Source: CBFCZU01 sp965602635 (lineage in GTDB: Bacteria > Planctomycetota > Phycisphaerae > SM23-33). From it: a DNA stretch of 10,159 nucleotides. Of the stretch, positions 5,603-10,159 are shown one piece after another (within the stretch, counting starts at the first letter, position 1; every line of letters starts with the position of its first letter). The position numbers and the translations under genes were made by a program. Below the pieces are notes generated by a model. It saw nothing but the letters and a program-made list of their open reading frames with translations. It did not search any database and was not told where the DNA came from. Where the stretch lies: the NCBI GenBank assembly GCA_965602635.1, contig CBFCZU010000157.1, positions 1 through 10,159 of the forward strand. Direction: 5' to 3'.

Positions 5603-6448
5603 CTACAGGGCGACAATCGGCTCGACCAGTTCGGGCAGGTCGTCGGCGGCGATCTCGGCCGATGAGTTGAAGACCATGATCTTGCCGTGGGCGTGGTGGC
5701 TGGAGAGCAGCGCCAGCCCGTCGAAGGGCGCCTCGAAGCCGCTCTCGACCGGCTGATGGCCGAGGAGGAACTGCCTCGCGTCGAGCCGCCCGGCCAGCTC
5801 GGCGATCTGCTCGGGCGTGTGCCCCCGGCCCCAGGTCCATTCATACAGCGAGCCGCCGAGGGGGAAATCTTCCTGGCGGTATGGCCTGTCCAGGATGCCC
5901 CAGTCGATCTTCGGCATCCGGTTGGGGGCGGGCAGGGAGTGCGTCATGAAGATCCCGTTCTCGCAGCGTGCCGCCAGCGGCAGGGACTCGAGCACGTCGT
6001 ACACGGCCGAGCGCACCTCCGCCGCGTCCGGGCCGAAGCTCCCATCCAGACCCGCCTCGAAGGACTTGCACATCCCGCGCCCGTTCTTGGCGATTTCCTG
6101 GGCGGCGAACTGGGCCAGGTCGTGGTTTCCCATGAGGAAGAAGACTTGGTCGGGGTATGAGATTTTCAGCCTGACGGCCCGCAGGAGGAGCTCGAAGCTC
6201 CGGTCGCCTCCGTCGGCGTCGGCCGGGCCGCCGTGGATGATCTCCTGGAGGACGAGGCGGCGCCTGGGGTGGAAGCCGAGGTCAGCGTAGGCGATGATCT
6301 TGGCTAGGTTCCTGCGGTGCCCGTGGATGTCGCCGGTGTAGATGATGTCCATTCCCGGCTCGAAGCTGAGGCAGTTGCCGGCCCTGGCGTCGTCGCCGCG
6401 GATCAGCCCTGCGGCGCGGTTGAAGGCTTCGGCGACGGGATGGGCCAT
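5603..6448 (-). CDS. Calcineurin-like metallophosphoesterase (putative protein phosphatase)
   Basis: 281 residues. Metal-binding motifs of the calcineurin superfamily are in order: GDIHGHRRNL (39-48), GNHDLAQ (107-113), THS (169-171) and LGHQP (229-233). The usual second motif GDxxDRG is replaced by LQEIIHGGPADADGGDRS (67-84), so one metal ligand is differently supplied; I recall similar VLQE..HGG forms in planctomycete relatives. It likely removes phosphate from protein Ser/Thr. The gene starts 3 nt after the kinase stop, with GGAG and a 6-nt spacer before ATG 6448, so it is co-transcribed with the kinase and probably reverses its action. ATG 6352 is an alternative start closer to the first motif but has a poorer ribosome site. 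No signal or membrane segment. Confidence 0.88.
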   Translation of the reverse strand: MAHPVAEAFNRAAGLIRGDDARAGNCLSFEPGMDIIYTGDIHGHRRNLAKIIAYADLGFHPRRRLVLQEIIHGGPADADGGDRSFELLLRAVRLKISYPDQVFFLMGNHDLAQFAAQEIAKNGRGMCKSFEAGLDGSFGPDAAEVRSAVYDVLESLPLAARCENGIFMTHSLPAPNRMPKIDWGILDRPYRQEDFPLGGSLYEWTWGRGHTPEQIAELAGRLDARQFLLGHQPVESGFEAPFDGLALLSSHHAHGKIMVFNSSAEIAADDLPELVEPIVAL

Positions 6449-6451
6449 CGC

Positions 6452-7306
6452 TCACTCCGCGGGCGGGGGGCCGTTGGCCCGGGCGAGTGTGTGCTGGATC
6501 ACTTCCAGCCGCGAGATCAGCTCGCGGACGCTCTGGGGGCGGCGCGCCGGGTTCAGCTCGATGCAGTCCCTCACCAGCTTGTCCAGCCCCGGCGAGACGT
6601 CCGGGTTCAGCTCTTCGGGGGGGGGGATGTTCATGTCGCCGATAAGCTGGATGCCGCCGGTCTTCTTGGGCAGGACGGTCGGAATGGGCTGGGCGGTGAG
6701 CGTCCAGTACAGCGCCGCGCCGAAGTTGAACACGTCGGTCCGCGCGTCCAGCGGGCGGCGGTGGACCTGCTCGGGGGCGATGAAGTCGGGCGTGCCCTGA
6801 ATCCGCTCCTTGACCGTCCCGATCCGGCAGCTTTGCCCGAAGTCGATGATCTTCACCGTCCCGTCCTTGGCGACGATGATGTTGTTGGGCTTGATGTCGG
6901 CGTGCACGTACCCGCGGGCGCGGATGTGGGCCAGGGCGTGCGCCACCTGGAGGAATACCCTCACGATCGCGCCTATCTCGGTGGGGCGATTGTTCTGGCA
7001 GTCCATCCCCTCGCACAACTCCATGAACAGGTGCAGCTCGCGGATGGTGCGCCACCGCCGCATTTTCTTGAGCCGCTCGTACCGGCGGATGGCGGGATGG
7101 TCGAAATGCCTGGCCACCCGGAACTCGTTGAGGGCCTGGTTGATGAAGCGGCTGTCGTCCACGACTTCCCTGTACACCCGTTTCAGCGCGTACAAGTTGC
7201 TCGTCCGACGGTGGCGGACGCGCCAGATGGTGCTTCGAGCGCCGACGCCCAGCAGGTCCATGACCTGATAGCCGGGGACGTTGGGTCTAACCTTCGAGCT
7301 GCTCAT
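6452..7306 (-). CDS. Cytoplasmic Hanks-type Ser/Thr protein kinase
   Basis: 284 residues, essentially a bare kinase domain without sensor or membrane segment. Nucleotide loop LGVGARST (19-26); ATP-binding Lys42 in LYALKRV; alphaC Glu61; catalytic loop VHADIKPNN (134-142) with Asp137, Lys139 and Asn142; DFG at 155-157; GTPDFIAPEQ (171-180) as P+1 loop and APE; DVFNFG (191-196); and the closing Arg in NPARRPQSV (252-260). All catalytic residues are present, so activity is expected. The Arg of HRD is Ala (HAD), making this a non-RD kinase, in which activation-loop phosphorylation is usually less important. Residues 228-230 are Pro-Pro-Pro, coded within a run of ten C that is a frameshift hotspot. 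It is followed after 3 nt by the phosphatase gene. Confidence 0.93.
   Translation of the reverse strand: MSSSKVRPNVPGYQVMDLLGVGARSTIWRVRHRRTSNLYALKRVYREVVDDSRFINQALNEFRVARHFDHPAIRRYERLKKMRRWRTIRELHLFMELCEGMDCQNNRPTEIGAIVRVFLQVAHALAHIRARGYVHADIKPNNIIVAKDGTVKIIDFGQSCRIGTVKERIQGTPDFIAPEQVHRRPLDARTDVFNFGAALYWTLTAQPIPTVLPKKTGGIQLIGDMNIPPPEELNPDVSPGLDKLVRDCIELNPARRPQSVRELISRLEVIQHTLARANGPPPAE
6617..6626 (-). repeat. Homopolymer run of ten (C10 on the coding strand)
   Basis: Ten G on the plus strand, inside the kinase gene at the codons for Pro-Pro-Pro. It could slip during replication or be miscounted in sequencing; gain or loss of one base would truncate the kinase after its catalytic core and also break close coupling to the phosphatase. 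Confidence 0.8.
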
Positions 7307-7364
7307 AGGCTGCCGTGATGCTTGCCTGTCCTAGAGGAACAGCAAACTATACGCCAATCCTACC

Positions 7365-7392
7365 ATTCTATCGTCCAGGCGGCGGGAAGCAA
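7365..7392 (-). promoter_or_regulatory. Possible promoter for the kinase-phosphatase pair
   Basis: On the minus strand TTGCTT (7392-7387), a 16-nt spacer and TAGAAT (7370-7365) lie about 60 nt before the kinase ATG, in the 182-nt gap after the amidase. The -10 is a 5/6 match and the -35 only partial. TATAGT at 7351-7346 is an alternative -10 without a partner. Confidence 0.3.
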
Positions 7393-7488
7393 TCACATCC
7401 TTAGCCGGTTTCATTGCGGCGGCAGGCGTGGGGCCCATCGTCGGGGAGATGGATGACCGGAAGCCGCTGCCCCCGGACTCGTCGCCGC

Positions 7489-8103
7489 TCATCTCCGCCG
7501 GGCCGGTGGGATCAGGCTCTTGCGAAAAGCCGCTGCCGGAAAGAGCCCGCCCGGGCAGTCCGTCCCGGACAGCTCCGAGTGAAGGTACACGTGGTCGCGC
7601 GGTATCTGGCAGGTCACCTGCAGGACCCGGACGAGCCTCACCAGCGTGGCCAGTTGCTTCGGCGTCGGGGGCGAGGTCCGCGAGTCGCCCAGCAGGCAGA
7701 TGCCTATGCTGTTGGACTCGTAGGAAAAGCCCGGGACGCGCACGTGGTTGCCCTCGAGCTGGCGGCGCCACAGCAGGGACGCCTGAATGGCGCCGTCGCC
7801 CAGGGAATTGCCCCTGCCGATCAGCAGGTGGCAGCGGCTGGCGATCTCGGCGCCGTCGTGCCCCGTGTCGTGGATTACTATGTTGCGCCACTGGAGGTAC
7901 TGAATCTCGATCCCCGGGTCGGTCTGGTGGACGACGCTGATCTCGTCCTGCGAGTCGTCGTGCCGGACCGCCTGGAGGGGCAGGGGAACAGTCGGGCGAG
8001 CGGGCGCCGTCTCCATCAGGATAAGGATGAATGCGCCGATGGCCAGTGAGGCCACCAGGGCAACCAGGGTCTTGATCGTCCTTGATCCTACCATGGGTGC
8101 CAC
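7489..8103 (-). CDS. Membrane-anchored N-acetylmuramoyl-L-alanine amidase (Amidase_2/PGRP fold)
   Basis: 204 residues. A short positive N-terminus precedes a membrane helix (about 12-30, VALVASLAIGAFILIL), anchoring the enzyme outside the inner membrane. The catalytic domain (about 72-195) has the zinc ligands His78 (NIVIHDTG), His175 (YLHSELSG) and Cys183 (TDCPGG), plus the family strand NSIGICLLGD (131-140). It should cleave the bond between muramic acid and the peptide stem, in cell-wall turnover or remodelling. Start: the GTG at 8103 has GAGGAG (8115-8110) with a 6-nt spacer; ATG 8094 (spacer 15 nt) and GTG 8121 are alternatives giving the same mature protein. It lies between rnc and the kinase on the same strand, with 148 nt and 182 nt gaps. 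Confidence 0.86.
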   Translation of the reverse strand: MAPMVGSRTIKTLVALVASLAIGAFILILMETAPARPTVPLPLQAVRHDDSQDEISVVHQTDPGIEIQYLQWRNIVIHDTGHDGAEIASRCHLLIGRGNSLGDGAIQASLLWRRQLEGNHVRVPGFSYESNSIGICLLGDSRTSPPTPKQLATLVRLVRVLQVTCQIPRDHVYLHSELSGTDCPGGLFPAAAFRKSLIPPARRR

Positions 8104-8222
8104 ACACATCTCCTCGTACACAAAGCCCGCAAGAAGACGCTATTGGCTTATCCCTGGTATCGGTAAAAGGCAAGGAATTTCTCATGGAAATTGAAATTTC
8201 AGGGTCGCTCCGCCGGAAGGTC

Positions 8223-8250
8223 GCCGCCGCGGGGGGGGGCGCCGCCGCGG
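8223..8250. repeat. 10-bp direct repeat around a G9 run, downstream of rnc
   Basis: GCCGCCGCGG occurs at 8223-8232 and again at 8241-8250, with a run of nine G (8231-8239) at the junction. Each copy contains the palindrome CCGCGG, and the copies can pair with one another. It starts right after the rnc stop. It may act as a GC-rich transcription barrier, but no T-run follows, so a terminator is not claimed. Confidence 0.5.
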
Positions 8251-8251
8251 C

Positions 8252-8977
8252 TCAGCCCGGACCCGGGAGGGGCTCCTCGGCCAACTCGTCGTCGCCGATG
8301 AGGTCCAGCTCGCGCAGGGCCTCGAGTGCTGCCCGCTGCTCGGCGTATTTCTTGGAGTTGCCCCAGGCGCTGCGGAACCGACGCCCGTTGAGACGCACCG
8401 CGATCTCGAAACACTTGGCGTGCTCGGGGCCCTTCTCGTCGAGCAACTCGTACTGCGGGGCCTTGCTGCCGTGACGCTGAGCGTGCTGCTGGAGCAGGGA
8501 CTTGTAGTTTCGCTGGTGCTCGGACTCCGTGGCCGCCTGAATGACCTCGGCCATGCTTTCCAGGATGAACCTCCTGGCCGCCTCGTACCCGCCGTCGATG
8601 AACATAGCTGCGATGACCGCCTCGAGGGTTGCCGCCGCCAGCGAGGGCGGCAGCGCCGAGGAGTTGTTCACGCCCTTGCCCAGAACCAGCAGCTCGGTTA
8701 GGCGCAATGAATCGGCGACCTGGGCGCAGGTTATCCTGGAGACCACCGCCGACTTGATCTTGGTCATCTCGCCTTCCAGGAGGTCCGGCTCGCGGGCGTA
8801 GATCTCCTGGCAGATGACCATTCCCAGGATGGCGTCGCCGAGGAACTCCAGCCGCTCGTTGCTTTCAGCCCGGGTGTTGGCGGCCGAGGCGTGCGTCATG
8901 GCCTGGCGGAGAAGCTGCGGATCAGAAAACTCGTAGCCGATGATTTCCTGGCACTTGGCCAAATCAGAGTCGTTCAC
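8252..8977 (-). CDS. rnc: Ribonuclease III
   Basis: 241 residues, normal for RNase III, which cuts double-stranded RNA in rRNA and mRNA processing in the cytoplasm. The endonuclease domain (about 5-145) has the signature NERLEFLGDA (40-49), with Glu41, Glu44 and Asp48, and LEAVIAAMFIDGG (118-130) with the metal ligand Glu119. The double-stranded RNA-binding domain follows (about 157-226: NYKSLLQQHAQ, PQYELLDEKGPEH, SKKYAEQRAALEAL). Oddity: the Asp of the usual ADxxEA motif (E. coli Asp114) is Ala116 here (LAAATLEA). Start: GTG 8977 fits the family N-terminus and has GAGG 6 nt upstream; the in-frame TTG at 9025 would add 16 unusual residues. The GTG overlaps the stop of a small upstream ORF by 4 nt. 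Divergent from def. Confidence 0.95.
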   Translation of the reverse strand: MNDSDLAKCQEIIGYEFSDPQLLRQAMTHASAANTRAESNERLEFLGDAILGMVICQEIYAREPDLLEGEMTKIKSAVVSRITCAQVADSLRLTELLVLGKGVNNSSALPPSLAAATLEAVIAAMFIDGGYEAARRFILESMAEVIQAATESEHQRNYKSLLQQHAQRHGSKAPQYELLDEKGPEHAKCFEIAVRLNGRRFRSAWGNSKKYAEQRAALEALRELDLIGDDELAEEPLPGPG

Positions 8978-9069
8978 TTCACGCCTCGCGGAAAGTGCCA
9001 GCTGATGGCGAAAAGCGCCGCCCAATTGGCCGCAGTGCGTTTCGTCAGCAGCTCGCTCACTGCTCTCAT
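8974..9069 (-). CDS. 31-residue upstream small ORF, overlapping the rnc start
   Basis: Reads MRAVSELLTKRTAANWAALF and continues AISWHFPRGVK, then TGA. Its ATG lies 4 nt after the -10 box of a strong promoter, so it would be leaderless or nearly so (the next in-frame start is GTG 9060). Its stop overlaps the rnc GTG as GTGA, the classic layout for translational coupling. I recognise no family. The promoter, start, length and overlap all fit, but the peptide could simply be a leader that sets rnc translation rather than a functional protein. Confidence 0.4.
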   Translation of the reverse strand: MRAVSELLTKRTAANWAALFAISWHFPRGVK

Positions 9070-9073
9070 CGGC

Positions 9074-9102
9074 ATTCTAGGTCACGCCCATGAACGGGTC
9101 AA
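9074..9102 (-). promoter_or_regulatory. Sigma-70-type promoter upstream of rnc
   Basis: On the minus strand TTGACC (9102-9097) and TAGAAT (9079-9074) are separated by exactly 17 nt, each a 5/6 match to consensus. Transcription would run through the small ORF into rnc, giving about 90 nt before the rnc GTG. It lies back to back with the def promoter, 24 nt away. Confidence 0.6.
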
Positions 9103-9126
9103 CAGATCTCCGCCCCGTCGGCGGGG

Positions 9127-9156
9127 TTGAATGCGTCGCGGAGCCGGCCGTACAAT
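9127..9156 (+). promoter_or_regulatory. Promoter for def giving a leaderless transcript
   Basis: TTGAAT (9127-9132), an 18-nt spacer and TACAAT (9151-9156). Six nt later is the ATG of def, where a sigma-70 start site is expected, and there is no Shine-Dalgarno. The leaderless reading agrees with the same TACAAT placement at the URO-D-family gene. Confidence 0.55.
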
Positions 9157-9162
9157 GGTGCC

Positions 9163-9705
9163 ATGGAGCTGCCGGAAGGAAATGAGCTGGCCGGACTGAA
9201 GGTCGTCAGGTATCCCGATCCGATCCTGTCGCGCCGGGCCGCCGAGATCGAGCAGGTGGACGACGGCGTGCGGGCGCTGGCGCGGAGAATGTTCGAGATC
9301 ATGTACGCCAGCGGGGGGGTGGGGCTGGCCGCCCCCCAGGTCGGCGTCTCGGCCAGGCTGTTCGTGACCAACCCCGCCGGCGACGAGGGCGACCAGGAGC
9401 AGGTGTACGTCAACCCGCGGATCGTCAGCCGCGAAGGCTCGGACGTCTTTGAGGAGGGGTGCCTGTCGGTGCCGGGGGTGAACTGCAAGATCAGGCGATC
9501 CGCCGAGGCGACTGTCCGCGCCACCGGCCTCGACGGGCGGGAGTTCGTCAAGCAGGCCGACGGGCTGCTGGCCAGAATCTTTCAGCACGAGATCGACCAC
9601 CTCGACGGGGTGCTGATCGCCGACCGCATGTCCCCGGTGGCCAGGCTCGCGCATCGCCGCACGCTCAAGGAGCTGGCCCGGGACTACGAGGGCGAGGACG
9701 GCTGA
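9163..9705 (+). CDS. def: Peptide deformylase
   Basis: 180 residues, usual for the family. It removes the formyl group from the initiator methionine of new proteins at the ribosome. The three signature motifs are intact: GVGLAAPQVG (52-61), EEGCLSVPG (97-105) and QHEIDHLDG (141-149). Cys100, His142 and His146 bind the metal; Glu143 and Gln59 are catalytic. Start: ATG 9163 fits the family length; the TTG at 9127 is the -35 element instead. The gene lacks a ribosome site and sits 6 nt after a -10 box. Divergent from rnc; the more usual partner fmt is not seen downstream. Confidence 0.96.
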   Translation: MELPEGNELAGLKVVRYPDPILSRRAAEIEQVDDGVRALARRMFEIMYASGGVGLAAPQVGVSARLFVTNPAGDEGDQEQVYVNPRIVSREGSDVFEEGCLSVPGVNCKIRRSAEATVRATGLDGREFVKQADGLLARIFQHEIDHLDGVLIADRMSPVARLAHRRTLKELARDYEGEDG

Positions 9706-9772
9706 GCGGGACCGCACAAGCCCCGCCCGCCGGTGGCATCATGTCGAGTTGTGCAGGATCAGCTACTTCTGC

Positions 9773-9919
9773 CTACGCCTGATAATCACCGTCAGACCAC
9801 TCACCGGCGTTGCCGACGTTGCTCACGGGGACGGTTTCAATGGTCACTTGTGCCAGGCCTGTGCCCGCGGCCAGCAGAACCGCCGCCAGGGCCGCCACTG
9901 CCATCATCCTCGCGTGCAT
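9773..9919 (-). pseudogene. Truncated secreted SUMF1-type (formylglycine-generating enzyme-like) protein
   Basis: 48 codons. A signal peptide (MHARMMAVAALAAVLLAAG, then TGLAQ) is followed by VTIETVPVSNVGNAGEWSDG and DYQA before TAG. In planctomycetes the string VTIETVPV.N.GNAGE is the usual mature N-terminus of large secreted proteins with a formylglycine-generating-enzyme (SUMF1) domain. Here the frame stops at once, and none of the three frames below 9773 shows the expected continuation, so the domain appears deleted. ATG 9919 has an excellent ribosome site (AAGGA, 7-nt spacer; GGAAGGA overall), so a short secreted peptide could still be made. The end lies 67 nt from the def stop, convergent. 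Assignment rests on recalled family N-termini. Confidence 0.55.
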
Positions 9920-9965
9920 GATCTTGTCCTTCCTTTGGCTTCCCCAACTCCCATTGTCGCCCCCG

Positions 9966-9982
9966 GCCACCTTCCCGGTGGC
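9966..9982. repeat. Perfect hairpin GCCACC-TTCCC-GGTGGC
   Basis: A 6-bp perfect stem with a 5-nt loop, about 45 nt upstream of the truncated SUMF1-type gene on its leader side. It might be a leader RNA element; no known riboswitch core is recognised around it. Confidence 0.35.
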
Positions 9983-10109
9983 GGCAAATCGCTATCTGGC
10001 GCGCGGGCGAACACACGCCGCCGGCCCGAAAATAGACGCCGCATCTCGTGGGGACCGTCAGGCAGGAAGGAACAAGTGAGCGATCTCTCGCCCCGCCCTG
10101 GCAGTAGAA

Positions 10110-10128
10110 TCCCGATGAACCATCGGGA
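10110..10128. terminator. Perfect 8-bp hairpin TCCCGATG-AAC-CATCGGGA
   Basis: A perfect stem with a 3-nt loop, extendable by GGCA/TGCC. On the plus strand CTTTGCC follows and on the minus strand TTCTACTG, so it is at best a weak bidirectional terminator. The stem is identical to that in site 3 at 2794-2811. In the stretch 9920-10159 no gene is seen, only this and two other hairpins. Confidence 0.35.
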
Positions 10129-10137
10129 CTTTGCCCT

Positions 10138-10157
10138 CTCCGCTTCCCCAAGCGGAG
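10138..10157. repeat. Perfect 8-bp hairpin CTCCGCTT-CCCC-AAGCGGAG
   Basis: A perfect stem with a 4-nt loop, 9 nt beyond the previous hairpin, at the right edge of the window. Two strong hairpins in tandem suggest a transcript end or the start of an intergenic repeat cluster that continues outside. Confidence 0.4.
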
Positions 10158-10159
10158 GT

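Noticed and set aside
6317..7318. 333-codon plus-strand ORF opposite the kinase and phosphatase
   Set aside because: Both minus-strand genes have intact catalytic motifs; this frame is their shadow with no motif of its own.
7331..8185. 284-codon minus-strand ORF overlapping the amidase
   Set aside because: It is in another frame from the amidase, which has the zinc ligands and membrane anchor; its sequence is low-complexity Pro/Arg.
8223..8250. Rho-independent terminator after rnc
   Set aside because: The GC-rich repeat is not followed by a T-run on the minus strand, so it is reported only as a repeat.
9940..10060. Possible riboswitch before the SUMF1-type remnant
   Set aside because: Only one plain hairpin is visible; no conserved core of a known riboswitch class could be matched.
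1..10159. tRNA or rRNA genes, CRISPR array, insertion-sequence transposase, integrase
   Set aside because: No cloverleaf, no regularly spaced identical repeats and no transposase or tyrosine recombinase motifs (such as the R..H..R..Y set) were found in any frame.

Overview
The window is GC-rich bacterial DNA, most likely chromosomal and most likely from a planctomycete (possibly Phycisphaerae-like). This is inferred from the protein types rather than from any marker gene: a secreted-protein N-terminus of the SUMF1 type common in Planctomycetota (VTIETVPV..N.GNAGE), a cytoplasmic Hanks kinase paired with a metallophosphatase, a GHL-type glycoside hydrolase, and TACAAT/TAGAAT -10 boxes placed directly at start codons.

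Layout, left to right. (1) 1-135: probable 3' end of a gene cut by the window edge. (2) 164-1330 (+): secreted putative glycoside hydrolase with the same strong GC-ending codon bias as the right half. (3) 1331-4431 (+): a run of accessory genes with clearly lower GC and more A/T-ending codons: a two-domain GNAT acetyltransferase, a single-domain GNAT, a class I SAM methyltransferase, a 29-codon nitroreductase N-terminal remnant, and a flavin reductase-like FMN protein. All five spacers before, between and after these genes hold an imperfect inverted repeat ending in a related box (ACGTT/ACGTC then a G-rich stretch) just before the next start codon. Two of these spacers are near copies of one another, and another two share a second type. 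The arrangement resembles a gene-cassette array with degenerate attC-like sites, but no integrase gene lies in the window.

(4) 4447-9069 (-): a co-oriented chromosomal block. In transcription order it holds a promoter, a 31-codon small ORF overlapping the start of rnc (RNase III), rnc, a membrane-anchored N-acetylmuramoyl-alanine amidase, a Ser/Thr protein kinase and a metallophosphoesterase separated by 3 nt, and a uroporphyrinogen-decarboxylase/methyltransferase-family protein with its own apparently leaderless promoter. (5) 9163-9705 (+): def (peptide deformylase), divergent from rnc, with a consensus-like promoter whose -10 box ends 6 nt before the ATG. (6) 9773-9919 (-): a truncated SUMF1-type secreted-protein remnant converging on def. 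(7) 9920-10159: no gene seen, but three perfect hairpins; one repeats exactly a stem found in the cassette-like region.

rnc and def are housekeeping genes for RNA processing and N-terminal protein maturation. The kinase and phosphatase probably form a reversible phosphorylation pair. The plus-strand genes at 1405-4343 look like independent, horizontally acquired detoxification or modification functions rather than one pathway.
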